From: JBBTTE01 sp038064375
GTDB lineage: Bacteria > Patescibacteriota > Saccharimonadia > Saccharimonadales > UBA4665
Direction: 5' to 3'
Assembly: GCA_038064375.1 (NCBI GenBank)
Contig: JBBTTF010000001.1
Location: 310,001-374,000, forward strand
DNA: 64,000 nt
Both the position numbers and the translations under genes were made by a program. The notes under the pieces were generated by a model. It saw only the letters and a program-made list of their open reading frames with translations. It searched no databases and had not been told where the DNA came from. Below are positions 8,584 to 16,881 of this stretch, one piece after another; positions within the stretch are counted from its first letter, which is position 1, and each line of letters starts with the position of its first letter.

Positions 8584-9708
8584 AGTACGAACCCTTCCAC
8601 ATCAATATCAGATCGTTTAGCCGTTCCGGCGAGTATTAAGTCGGCCGGCTTTTATCGTCGTGTTCAGATGAAGTTGCGTCGTAAAGCCGTGCGTCGTCGC
8701 GCGGTTCGTGTCAGCCTGCTCTTATCAAATGTTGTGGTACTAGGGGTCATTCTAACCTTCGTACTGCAAAACCCAAGTAGCGACAGTCTCTCAGCACCAG
8801 TATTAAGCGCTACAGACACTGGCGCCGTCGCTAATCCTCTTGACCAAGTATCATCAGCTGATATCGCGCTCACCGTAGCTCGTCTCGGCAGTTTGCCAGA
8901 GACAACCGCTATCAACAACCAGGCTCAGTCTCAGGCAGCAGATGTAGCCATTGCGGCATCCAGCAATAATGTTATCAATAAGCCACAAGTGGTTGCCACA
9001 GCTCTTAAGTCTAGTGCCGACATTCAGGACTATACGGTTCTAGCTGGCGAGACTATCTCAACTATTGCCACAAAGTTTGGTGTCACATCTGACAGTATTC
9101 GTTGGTCAAACAATATAACGGGTGACACTGTTGCAGCAGGCACCAAGCTATCTATTCCTCCTGTTAACGGAATTGTATATACAGTCAATAACGGCGATAC
9201 GCCCGATAGTCTTGCGGCTAAGTTCCGTGCCAATAAGGACAAGATTATTGCCTACAACGATGCCGAGATCAAAGGTTTAACAGTCGGCAGGCGAATTATC
9301 ATTCCAGATGGCGCTCAGGTTGCTGCCACCAACAACTATAGGGCTGCAACTCAGGGTTCGTTTGCGTGGGGAATCACGCCTGTCTATGGCTCAAATGGAT
9401 ATGATTATGGTTATTGTACATGGTACGTAGCTAACCGCCTCCCAGTGCCTTCCAACTGGGGCAACGCCAACACATGGGCCTACTATGCGCCTGCTAGTGG
9501 TTGGACAGTTAGTAAGCGGCCAGTCGCCGGCGCCGTTGCTCAGACTACTGGCCCAGGCTATGGACACGTGGCAGTTGTTAACGAAGTTTCTGAGGACGGC
9601 TCAATGATTAAATACTCTGATATGAATGGTCTAGCTGGCTGGGGCAGAGTAGGTACAAGTGCAAACTGGGTGCCTGCCAGCAAGTTCAATAACTACATTT
9701 ATCGTTAA
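8581..9708 (+). CDS. secreted or anchored peptidoglycan hydrolase, two LysM plus CHAP
   Basis: 375 residues from the proposed ATT start, or 346 from the first ATG at 8668. A basic N-terminus and one membrane segment or signal anchor (about 17-35 from 8668) precede two LysM peptidoglycan-binding repeats. They start at YTVLAGETISTIATKFGV and YTVNNGDTPDSLAAKF. A C-terminal CHAP domain follows with catalytic Cys in GYCTWY (250 from 8668) and His in YGHVAVV (300). CHAP enzymes are amidases or endopeptidases that cut peptide stems or cross-bridges, so this is a likely cell-separation or remodelling enzyme. It has its own consensus promoter. The 29-residue N-terminal extension is rich in Ser and Thr and would be cytoplasmic. 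Confidence 0.88.
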   Translation: MSTNPSTSISDRLAVPASIKSAGFYRRVQMKLRRKAVRRRAVRVSLLLSNVVVLGVILTFVLQNPSSDSLSAPVLSATDTGAVANPLDQVSSADIALTVARLGSLPETTAINNQAQSQAADVAIAASSNNVINKPQVVATALKSSADIQDYTVLAGETISTIATKFGVTSDSIRWSNNITGDTVAAGTKLSIPPVNGIVYTVNNGDTPDSLAAKFRANKDKIIAYNDAEIKGLTVGRRIIIPDGAQVAATNNYRAATQGSFAWGITPVYGSNGYDYGYCTWYVANRLPVPSNWGNANTWAYYAPASGWTVSKRPVAGAVAQTTGPGYGHVAVVNEVSEDGSMIKYSDMNGLAGWGRVGTSANWVPASKFNNYIYR

Positions 9709-9725
9709 ACCCTTGCCCCTTGGCC

Positions 9726-9731
9726 TATACT
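9726..9731 (+). promoter_or_regulatory. -10 box of obgE
   Basis: TATACT ends 8 nt before the ATG at 9740; no Shine-Dalgarno lies between. The predicted transcript starts at about the A of the start codon. Confidence 0.55.
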
Positions 9732-9739
9732 GTTAAGTA

Positions 9740-11014
9740 ATGAGTTTTGTAGACAAAGTAAGTATCACAGCTATGGCTGGCAACGGTGGCGATGGCAAGC
9801 TTAGCTTTAGGCACGAGAAATTTATCGATAAAGGCGGTCCAGACGGCGGTGACGGCGGCCATGGTGGCGACATTGTCTTGATGGCTAGCCGCAACCAGAA
9901 CACCTTGGCAACCTTCCGTTATAACAAGCTAGTTAAGGCTGAGGACGGTAAGTCTGGAGGCAAGACACGCATGCACGGCCGTAGCGCCAAGCCACTAATT
10001 GTTCCTCTGCCAGTTGGTACGATAGCAACAAATGACGAAGGCGAAGTCGTAGCTGACCTAGTAGAAGATGGCCAAAAAGTTATTGTTGCCAAGGGCGGGC
10101 ATGGTGGCTTTGGTAATGCCCACTTTGTATCATCTAGACGCCAAGCACCAACATTTGCCGAAAAGGGTGAAAAGGGCGATCTTTTTGAGCTCCATCTAGA
10201 GCTTAAGATGATCGCTGATGTCGGTCTAGTTGGGTTGCCTAACGCTGGCAAATCAACACTGCTTAGCAAGATAACTAATGCCCGACCTGAGATAGCTGAC
10301 TATCCTTTTACGACACTGACTCCTAACTTAGGCGTAGTCGATATCGATAACGAGACTAGCGTTTTGATGGCCGACATTCCTGGGCTTATTGAAGGTGCGG
10401 CTGACGGTAAAGGCTTGGGTCATGACTTTTTGCGTCATGTTGAGCGCACGGCGGTGATCCTTCATCTTATTGATTCGTACACTGAGGACGTTGCTGCTGT
10501 TTACAAGACTATCAAGGCCGAGCTTAAGGCCTACCAACCAGACCTTGCCAAGCGGCCAGAGATTATTTGTCTGACCAAGGTCGAAGGCCTTGATGAGGAG
10601 ATAATTGCCGACTTAACTTCGCAGCTCAAAAAAGTTGTTCCTAAGAAGGCGGTTATCTTCGCTATATCCTCACAATCGGGACAGGGGCTTAAGCCGCTAT
10701 TATTTGCACTCAAAGACGCTGTCAAAAACGTTAGAGCCAAGCAGCCAGAAATTGCCGAAGACGACGGCCTGCCGCATCTAACCATTACAGATACTTCGGA
10801 CGCCTATCAGGTGACGCGCGAGGACGGCATTTTTGTGGTTAAGGGCGAGCGTATCGAAAAATTTGCTGGTCGCACAGACTTTGATAACGAGCAAGGCATT
10901 CAACGACTACGCGACATTATGCGTCGTGCTGGCATTTTGCACGAGCTGCGTCGCCAAGGCATCGAACCCGATCAGATCATCAAGATTGGCGATGCCGGAG
11001 AGATTCAATACTAG
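9740..11014 (+). CDS. obgE: Obg-family ribosome-associated GTPase
   Basis: 424 residues, full length. The glycine-rich Obg fold is at about 1-158 (MAGNGGDGKLSFRHEKF and GGDGGHGGDIVL). The G domain has G1 GLPNAGKST, G2 region DYPFTTL, G3 DIPGLIEGA and G4-type LTKVE in place of the usual NKxD, with G5 near ISSQSGQG. The OCT domain is C-terminal (from about 345, SDAYQVTREDGIFVVKGE). Obg assists late 50S assembly and couples growth to GTP/ppGpp. The altered G4 (TKVE) is worth noting, as this motif normally sets guanine specificity. The start is supported by a -10 box 8 nt upstream. Confidence 0.95.
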   Translation: MSFVDKVSITAMAGNGGDGKLSFRHEKFIDKGGPDGGDGGHGGDIVLMASRNQNTLATFRYNKLVKAEDGKSGGKTRMHGRSAKPLIVPLPVGTIATNDEGEVVADLVEDGQKVIVAKGGHGGFGNAHFVSSRRQAPTFAEKGEKGDLFELHLELKMIADVGLVGLPNAGKSTLLSKITNARPEIADYPFTTLTPNLGVVDIDNETSVLMADIPGLIEGAADGKGLGHDFLRHVERTAVILHLIDSYTEDVAAVYKTIKAELKAYQPDLAKRPEIICLTKVEGLDEEIIADLTSQLKKVVPKKAVIFAISSQSGQGLKPLLFALKDAVKNVRAKQPEIAEDDGLPHLTITDTSDAYQVTREDGIFVVKGERIEKFAGRTDFDNEQGIQRLRDIMRRAGILHELRRQGIEPDQIIKIGDAGEIQY

Positions 11015-11024
11015 GACTCTGCTG

Positions 11025-12479
11025 ATGGAGAACAGCTTCTTCTTTTACGACCTAGAAACATCCGGTTTTAGCCCGCGCACGGCACGAATAGTTCAGTTTG
11101 CAGGCCAGCGTACTGACTTGGACCTTCAGCCAATTGGCGAACCGGTTAATCTGTTGATCAAGTTAACGCCGGATATTGTTCCGGAGCCCGATGCCGTCTT
11201 GATTACGGGCATCACTCCCCAGCAGACGCTGGCTGATGGTGTAACTGAGGCTGAGTTTTTGAAGGTTTTTTATGAGGAAGTAGTCCAGCCAAATACTATA
11301 TTTACTGGTTTCAACAGTGTGCGGTTCGACGATGAGTTTATGCGGTTTATCAACTATCGTAACTTCTACGACGCCTACGAGTGGCACTGGCAAAATGGTG
11401 CTTCACGTTGGGATATATTGGATGTTGTGCGCATGACGCGGGCGCTGCGCCCTGACGGGATCGAGTGGCCGTTCGCCTCTGACGGCAAGCCCGCCAATCG
11501 ACTCGAGCTTTTGAGCTCTGTCAATAAGTTGGAGCACAGTCATGCTCACGATGCATTGAGCGATGTTCATGCAACCATTGCTGTTGCTGACTTGGTGCGT
11601 TCCAAGCAGCCAGACCTTTTTGATTACCTACTCAAGATGCGCGACAAAAAAGAAGTTGCGGCGCTTGTGTCTAAGGGCGATCCGTTTGTCTATACGTCTG
11701 GTCGGTATCCGAGCGCTCATCTTCATACAACTGTTGCCGTCGAGCTTACTAAGCATCCACAGGATGGTTCGTCACTGGTTTATGATCTGCGGCATGATCC
11801 AACACCATTCTTGGATATGAGTGTCGATGAGTTAGTTGAGGCGTGGAAATTTACTCGAGACCCTGATGTTTTGCGCTTGCCGGTCAAAACTATCAAGTTT
11901 AATCGTTGCCCAGCAGTTGCGCCTCTGGGGGTTATTAAAGATGCGGAGACGGAGTCAAGAATTGGCTTAGGCGTGGCGGATGCTTTGAAGCATCACAAAC
12001 TTCTCAAGCAGCATCAAGCGGCATTTGCTTCCAAAGTTTTGAAGGCTGTCGCGCAACTTGATGCGGCTCGAGAGCAAACCCAAGGTGCCTTAATCGATAA
12101 TCAGCTTACCGTCGACGAAAGACTGTACGAAGGCTTTGTTGGTCCTCGCGACAAACAGTTAATGAGTGTGGTTAGGGCTGCTAAGCCAGATGAGCTTAGT
12201 AATCTTGCCGGCGACTTTCACGATGATCGGCTCAAGAGCATGCTGCCCTTATACAAAGCACGTAATTATCCATCTAGTCTTAGTCCTGAGGAGCAAGTTG
12301 AGTGGGATGAATTTTGCCGTCTGCGGCTATTTGAAGGTGGCGACGAGAGTCGATTGGCCAAGTATTTTGCGCGATTGGGCGAACTGGCTTCTGGTAAGAT
12401 CTCTGGCGAACAGCAGTACTTATTAGAAGAGCTACAACTCTACGGTCAGTCTATAATGCCCGTAGATGCAGCTGGCTAG
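11025..12479 (+). CDS. sbcB: exodeoxyribonuclease I (3'-5' ssDNA exonuclease)
   Basis: 484 residues. The DEDDh exonuclease domain has FYDLETSG (Asp and Glu), FNSVRFDDEFMR (second Asp) and HAHDALSDVHAT (His plus last Asp), matching ExoI. The rest is the SH3-like and helical C-terminal ExoI region. It degrades single-stranded DNA 3'-5' in mismatch repair and recombination clean-up. I chose ATG 11025, 10 nt after obgE. The frame is open further upstream inside obgE, but those 64 residues do not resemble ExoI, whose first motif sits at the N-terminus. The last 29 nt overlap a convergent small gene. Confidence 0.92.
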   Translation: MENSFFFYDLETSGFSPRTARIVQFAGQRTDLDLQPIGEPVNLLIKLTPDIVPEPDAVLITGITPQQTLADGVTEAEFLKVFYEEVVQPNTIFTGFNSVRFDDEFMRFINYRNFYDAYEWHWQNGASRWDILDVVRMTRALRPDGIEWPFASDGKPANRLELLSSVNKLEHSHAHDALSDVHATIAVADLVRSKQPDLFDYLLKMRDKKEVAALVSKGDPFVYTSGRYPSAHLHTTVAVELTKHPQDGSSLVYDLRHDPTPFLDMSVDELVEAWKFTRDPDVLRLPVKTIKFNRCPAVAPLGVIKDAETESRIGLGVADALKHHKLLKQHQAAFASKVLKAVAQLDAAREQTQGALIDNQLTVDERLYEGFVGPRDKQLMSVVRAAKPDELSNLAGDFHDDRLKSMLPLYKARNYPSSLSPEEQVEWDEFCRLRLFEGGDESRLAKYFARLGELASGKISGEQQYLLEELQLYGQSIMPVDAAG

Positions 12480-12663
12480 CGTGCAAAGGTTGGCGTTGCG
12501 GAGTGCCAAAAATTTCATCGACGATGTTAACTATGAACTGCTCGATGCGAGTTCTAGCGCGCATAAAGCCGATTAAGGACGCGGCCATAATAATTAGCCA
12601 GACCTGAAACGATATTGCGATGTTGGTTCCGGGTATTAAGCCGAGAACTAAGAAACTGTACAT
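12451..12663 (-). CDS. small membrane protein of unknown function
   Basis: 70 residues. The N-terminal two-thirds is hydrophobic with one or two membrane helices (about 1-10 and 17-34). A charged, probably cytoplasmic tail follows (FMRARTRIEQFIVNIVDEIFG). It is supported by a near-consensus minus-strand promoter (TTGACT, 16 nt, TATAAT) and a GAGG upstream of the ATG. It overlaps the 3' end of sbcB tail to tail by 29 nt. I do not recognise a family; the promoter makes it more credible than an ordinary shadow ORF. Confidence 0.6.
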   Translation of the reverse strand: MYSFLVLGLIPGTNIAISFQVWLIIMAASLIGFMRARTRIEQFIVNIVDEIFGTPQRQPLHASQLHLRAL

Positions 12664-12695
12664 ACCTGCGCCTCTAAACCTTAGATTTGAGCCGA

Positions 12696-12723
12696 ATTAT
12701 ACACCTATTTGTCAATTAGTCAA
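12696..12723 (-). promoter_or_regulatory. promoter of the small membrane protein gene
   Basis: On the minus strand: TTGACT (12723-12718), 16-nt spacer, TATAAT (12701-12696). The leader is about 25 nt. Confidence 0.75.
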
Positions 12724-12798
12724 GTATATTCTATACAGGCTTATGCTTGCAAATATGAATACGCTAACTAAGGACTAGTAATTTAAGGTGTTTTTGTG

Positions 12799-12804
12799 TA
12801 TAAT
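12799..12804 (+). promoter_or_regulatory. -10 box of uvrA
   Basis: TATAAT with no good -35 at 17 nt. The leader of about 40 nt contains the eight-residue upstream ORF. Confidence 0.55.
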
Positions 12805-12826
12805 TGACCGCCTTGGAGAGAGCAAA

Positions 12827-12853
12827 ATGACGCTAAATAGAGGGAGAATCTAG
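12827..12853 (+). CDS. 8-residue upstream ORF coupled to uvrA
   Basis: ATG (12827) is preceded by GGAGAG (12815-12820) and encodes MTLNRGRI. It ends with TAG at 12851-12853, whose G is the first base of the uvrA GTG start (TAGTG). Overlapping stop and start codons are the classic arrangement for termination-reinitiation. The uvrA Shine-Dalgarno (AGGGAG) lies inside this ORF, so its translation could control access to it. Confidence 0.5.
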   Translation: MTLNRGRI

Positions 12854-15663
12854 TGGCTGACGAGATCGTAGTAAAAGGTGCCCGAGAACACAACCTCAAG
12901 AATGTTGACGTTAACATTCCGCGCAACAAACTGGTAGTCATTACAGGCCTCAGTGGCTCAGGAAAGTCGAGCCTAGCCTTTGACACTATTTATGCCGAAG
13001 GTCAGCGTCGCTATGTCGAGTCGCTAAGCTCTTATGCCCGACAGTTCTTGGGACTAATGGAAAAGCCCGACGTCGACCAGATCGACGGCTTGAGTCCGGC
13101 GATCTCAATCGATCAAAAATCAACATCTCGCAATCCGCGCTCGACAGTCGCTACTGTCACCGAAATATATGATTACTTAAGGCTATTGTTTGCCAGAATC
13201 GGTGTGCCGCACTGTCCAGTTGACGGCAGCCCAGTTGTTAGGCAGACCACCAACGGTATTATCGATCAGATTGTAGCGACTACAAGCGACAAACGTCTGA
13301 TGGTATTGGCGCCGGTTGTGATCGACAAAAAAGGTGCTTTTGAGCATATACCCGAGCAGTATCAGCGAGCTGGCTTTGCTCGCGTTCGGGTTGACGGCGT
13401 TGTTTATGCACTGGACGAGTTCCCAGAACTGGACAAAGCTAAGCGTCACCGTATCGAGGTCGTTGTCGACCGTTTAGTCAATGATAAAGACAGTCGTAAT
13501 CGCTTGGTTCAATCTGTTGAACAGTCATTGGATATTGCTGAGGGCAAGGTGGTAATCGCCGACGCTGACAGCGGCAAAACATGGACTTACAGCCTAATGT
13601 ACGCTTGTCCAAAGCACCCAGAGGTTACTATTCCGGAGCTTGAGCCACGAACTTTTAGCTTTAACAGCCCCCATGGTGCTTGCCCGGTTTGTACAGGTCT
13701 AGGCAACCGTATGGAAGTTGACCCCGAGCTAGTGATCCCCAATGGCAACCTCACAATTGCCGAAGGCGCCATTAGGCCCTACAACCGAATCAATGTCGAC
13801 ACATGGTACATCAAGAAGCTGCAGGCCGTTGCCGAGAAGAATGGCTTCTCATTACATATACCAACTGGCGAGCTAACCCCCAAGCAACTCGAGCTTGTGC
13901 TCTACGGAACAGGTGACCAGAAGTTCAACGTTGCCCTAGGTACTGGCCGCTCTTTCGAGACAACATACGAAGGTGTTATACCCAACCTTGAGCGTCGCTA
14001 CAAAGAAACTGACAGTGATTTTATAAGACGTGACATCGAGCGCTTTATGCAAGAACGTCCTTGTCATGCCTGTCACGGACTGCGCCTCAAGCCAGAAGTT
14101 TTGGCTATCACGGTAGGCAAAGAATCTATCATGGATGTATGTTCGCTATCGATTGATGATGCCTTGGATTGGTTCAATGGACTTAAGCTGAATAGCAAAG
14201 AAACGACAATTGCCCAGATGATTCTTAAGGAAATTGGTGCGCGTCTGCAGTTCCTTCAAGACGTCGGGCTCAACTACCTTAACTTGTTAAGGGGTGCTAC
14301 AACTCTCAGTGGTGGTGAGGCTCAGCGCATAAGACTGGCAACACAAATCGGTTCGGGTCTAATGGGCGTGCTTTATGTTCTTGATGAACCAAGTATCGGT
14401 CTTCATCAACGCGACAATGCTCGTCTAATCCGCACACTCAAGCACCTACGTGACCTCGGCAACACTGTAATCGTAGTTGAACATGACGAAGAAACTATCC
14501 GTACCGCCGACTACTTGCTAGACATCGGCCCCGGTGCTGGAATCCACGGCGGCGAAGTCGTGGCAGCCGGTTCTCCTGCAGAGGTGATGAAGGTCAAAAA
14601 GAGCGTTACTGCCCAATACCTATCTGGCGGCATAGAGATTGCTGTTCCTAAGAAGCGTCGTAAAGGCAACGGTAAGTCGATCATCATTCAAGGCGCTCGC
14701 GAGAACAACCTGCGCAATATTGATGTCGAAATCCCACTCGGCAAGTTAGTAGTAGTCAGTGGTGTCAGCGGCTCCGGCAAGTCCAGCCTGATCAACGACA
14801 TTCTCGCCAAAGAGCTGCTAGCAAGATTGCACCGCGCCAACGCCGTACCGGGACGCCACGACAACATCGAAGGCATCAAGCAATTAGACAAAGCGATCAT
14901 TATCGACCAGTCGCCAATTGGCCGTACGCCACGCTCCAATCCCGCAACTTACACCGGTCTTTTCACACCGATCAGAGAGCTATTCGCCAGCTTGCCAGAG
15001 GCCAAGCTACGGGGCTACAGCGCGGGTCGCTTTAGCTTTAACGTCAAGGGCGGTCGCTGCGAGAACTGCGCTGGCGACGGCATCATCAAGATAGAAATGC
15101 ATTTTTTGCCAGACGTATATGTCCCGTGTGAAGTCTGTCACGGCAAGCGCTACAACCGCGAAGCCCTCGAGATTCACTACAAGGGCAAAACAATCAGCGA
15201 CATACTTGAGATGACTTGTGAGCAGGGACTAGAGTTCTTTGGTAACATTCCGAGCATTGCCCGTAAGCTCCAAACTTTAGTCGATGTTGGCCTCGGTTAT
15301 ATTGCGCTCGGCCAGTCGGCTACAACACTTAGTGGTGGCGAAGCTCAGCGCATCAAGCTTAGCACCGAGCTATCAAGGCGCCCAACCGGCAAGACACTGT
15401 ACATCCTCGACGAACCAACAACCGGCTTACACATGGCCGACGTAGACAAGCTCCTTAACATGCTTCATGCCCTAGTTGACGCTGGCAATAGCATGGTCGT
15501 AATCGAACACAACCTCGACGTAATTAAGAACGCTGACTGGCTAATCGATATGGGGCCAGAAGGCGGCAGCGCCGGCGGGCAAGTGGTCGCCACCGGCACC
15601 CCCGAGCAAGTAGCCAAAGTCAAAGCCAGCTACACTGGACAATATTTGACAAGTATGCTATAA
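12853..15663 (+). CDS. uvrA: excinuclease ABC subunit A
   Basis: 936 residues, normal length. UvrA is the damage-sensing ATPase of nucleotide excision repair and loads UvrB; uvrC is also in this window (27810). There are two ABC-type ATPase modules: Walker A GLSGSGKSS near residue 34 and GVSGSGKSS near 638, with signatures LSGGEAQRI in both and Walker B VLDEPSIGLH / ILDEPTTGLH. Zinc modules are seen in CPKHP...CPVC, CHACHGL and CENCAGDG...CEVCHG. The start is GTG, overlapping the stop of a mini-ORF. The last codons contain a promoter for the next gene. Confidence 0.97.
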   Translation: MADEIVVKGAREHNLKNVDVNIPRNKLVVITGLSGSGKSSLAFDTIYAEGQRRYVESLSSYARQFLGLMEKPDVDQIDGLSPAISIDQKSTSRNPRSTVATVTEIYDYLRLLFARIGVPHCPVDGSPVVRQTTNGIIDQIVATTSDKRLMVLAPVVIDKKGAFEHIPEQYQRAGFARVRVDGVVYALDEFPELDKAKRHRIEVVVDRLVNDKDSRNRLVQSVEQSLDIAEGKVVIADADSGKTWTYSLMYACPKHPEVTIPELEPRTFSFNSPHGACPVCTGLGNRMEVDPELVIPNGNLTIAEGAIRPYNRINVDTWYIKKLQAVAEKNGFSLHIPTGELTPKQLELVLYGTGDQKFNVALGTGRSFETTYEGVIPNLERRYKETDSDFIRRDIERFMQERPCHACHGLRLKPEVLAITVGKESIMDVCSLSIDDALDWFNGLKLNSKETTIAQMILKEIGARLQFLQDVGLNYLNLLRGATTLSGGEAQRIRLATQIGSGLMGVLYVLDEPSIGLHQRDNARLIRTLKHLRDLGNTVIVVEHDEETIRTADYLLDIGPGAGIHGGEVVAAGSPAEVMKVKKSVTAQYLSGGIEIAVPKKRRKGNGKSIIIQGARENNLRNIDVEIPLGKLVVVSGVSGSGKSSLINDILAKELLARLHRANAVPGRHDNIEGIKQLDKAIIIDQSPIGRTPRSNPATYTGLFTPIRELFASLPEAKLRGYSAGRFSFNVKGGRCENCAGDGIIKIEMHFLPDVYVPCEVCHGKRYNREALEIHYKGKTISDILEMTCEQGLEFFGNIPSIARKLQTLVDVGLGYIALGQSATTLSGGEAQRIKLSTELSRRPTGKTLYILDEPTTGLHMADVDKLLNMLHALVDAGNSMVVIEHNLDVIKNADWLIDMGPEGGSAGGQVVATGTPEQVAKVKASYTGQYLTSML

Positions 15664-15664
15664 T
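15636..15664 (+). promoter_or_regulatory. promoter inside the 3' end of uvrA
   Basis: TGGACA (15636-15641), 17-nt spacer ending in TGC, TATAAT (15659-15664). Transcription should start about 15671, only a few bases before the ATG at 15675. Confidence 0.75.
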
Positions 15665-15674
15665 ATAGCTAAAT

Positions 15675-16196
15675 ATGCCACAGACAGAACAAGCCATAAT
15701 TGCGCCCGAGCAAGTCAGTAGCCTGAGACAAGGACTGGATTCGGCATGTCTGGAGCTTCTTCTGCTAAAAGAACAGGCAGATAGTGCACCAAATGCCAGC
15801 GTGACAATAGAGACACGACCACGCGAAGCCCCTAAGATTATTCTACATTCGATATATGGTGAGCTTGTTGACGCCAGAGGTGACGTGTTGTTTGCAGCTC
15901 ATTCCTTAGAGCAAGCGGGAGACAGGGATTCAGCGGAAGGCGATGACCTAGCTTACATTCAGCACATACCCAAGAGCTTGAAACGATTAGCGAGGAAGCA
16001 ACCAATTGCACAAGGGACAGCAAGGATAAGAGACTTCTCACCTAATCTAGCCCAAGAACACATCCGAGATTTTCACCTGATGCTCAAGCGCATCCAGACA
16101 GTTGATGGCGAGAGAGTAAGCAATCCGTTCGGCCAGACTTTTGCTCGAGAAGTTAGCCTAGGTAATATAGTTCTGGCAGAAGGGCAAAAGCGGTAA
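15675..16196 (+). CDS. hypothetical protein, first of an unknown four-gene island
   Basis: 173 residues, soluble, no recognised domain. It is rich in Glu, Gln and Arg, with predicted helices and no membrane segment. The start ATG lies 10 nt after an extended TATAAT, so the transcript is nearly leaderless. The stop TAA overlaps the ATG of the next gene (TAATG), implying translational coupling. The four genes between 15675 and 17929 share direction, tight packing and lack of recognisable families, so they probably work together. Confidence 0.7.
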   Translation: MPQTEQAIIAPEQVSSLRQGLDSACLELLLLKEQADSAPNASVTIETRPREAPKIILHSIYGELVDARGDVLFAAHSLEQAGDRDSAEGDDLAYIQHIPKSLKRLARKQPIAQGTARIRDFSPNLAQEHIRDFHLMLKRIQTVDGERVSNPFGQTFAREVSLGNIVLAEGQKR

Positions 16197-16774
16197 TGCA
16201 ACCCAAACGACTCCACGAGGGGCATCCAGGTGGTGGCAATTCGGTGCCACCAGATCCCAAAGACAGGTCTTTCGACGTAATGGCCTACCAAACTTTAGGA
16301 CGCATCGTTTCTCATCAGGACTACGACAGGGTGTTTGATAACAGTGCTTCTATTGCAGAGCGTGCTGAGGGCATAGCGAGTTTGTTAGGAGAGTTGGGGG
16401 TTGAGGTTGCAACAAGGGGCGGACAAACTATCTTTGACGAAGAGCCTCAACACATAACAGATGGCAATAAACCACAAGTCATCAAAGATCTGGTTATCTC
16501 GATTGCCCATGCCTCTGAGGCCACAGATCTTATGCGTGAATCTACCCGACCAAATCATCGTGCGCTTAAGGTGCAGCGCGAGATTTATGAAATCTACGCC
16601 TGCCCATACTTACTGATTCAACAGGCCGAAGGTCTCGATAGGCGAGAGAAGAATGCTCTTACGACCGTGTTGCTCGGTGTAACTGGTGCAATACCGCCAC
16701 CACCACGTGAGATTGCAAAGATAATTTCGAAGGTCAGAGAAGAATTGCGGGAGCACGAGGCTGAGAATGACTAA
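16196..16774 (+). CDS. hypothetical protein
   Basis: 192 residues, soluble. The N-terminus is Pro/Gly-rich (about 1-25) and the remainder looks helical. Visible features are the segment DRSFDVMAYQTLGRIVSHQDY and a run of four prolines near residue 172. No catalytic motif is recognised. Start and stop both overlap neighbours (TAATG at the start; the next ORF begins at 16767 inside its last codons), so it is embedded in a translationally coupled operon. Confidence 0.7.
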   Translation: MQPKRLHEGHPGGGNSVPPDPKDRSFDVMAYQTLGRIVSHQDYDRVFDNSASIAERAEGIASLLGELGVEVATRGGQTIFDEEPQHITDGNKPQVIKDLVISIAHASEATDLMRESTRPNHRALKVQREIYEIYACPYLLIQQAEGLDRREKNALTTVLLGVTGAIPPPPREIAKIISKVREELREHEAEND

Positions 16775-16862
16775 TCTCGATAACGGCGAACATGAGCCCA
16801 GACCAGAAAACACGGCCCCATCAGGAGAGTTAGTAGTCGATAATCTTAGGCTACGTTGCTAG
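16767..16862 (+). CDS. short ORF, probable 5' part of a frameshifted gene
   Basis: 31 codons starting 8 nt before the previous stop. It is acidic and Pro-rich, ending four codons after the heptamer CTT-AGG-C (16845-16851). Shifting +1 at this site joins it without a stop to the open frame that continues to 17247 (GYVASHGNPHALQV...), giving a 159-residue protein. The heptamer equals the yeast Ty1 +1 shift site. It may be a programmed shift, a true frameshift mutation or a sequencing error. Confidence 0.45.
   Translation: MTNLDNGEHEPRPENTAPSGELVVDNLRLRC
16845..16851 (+). other. candidate +1 ribosomal frameshift site CTT-AGG-C
   Basis: In the zero frame CTT AGG CTA CGT TGC TAG ends translation. 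Slipping from CTT to TTA puts GGC next in the +1 frame, which is open for 132 codons. An AGGAG lies 18 nt upstream, too far to match the RF2-type stimulator. Confidence 0.35.
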
Positions 16863-16881
16863 TCATGGTAATCCTCACGCC

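Noticed and set aside
10833..11024. Upstream extension of the exonuclease I frame
   Set aside because: It lies entirely inside obgE in another frame, and its residues do not resemble the ExoI N-terminus, which begins at the DLETSG motif.
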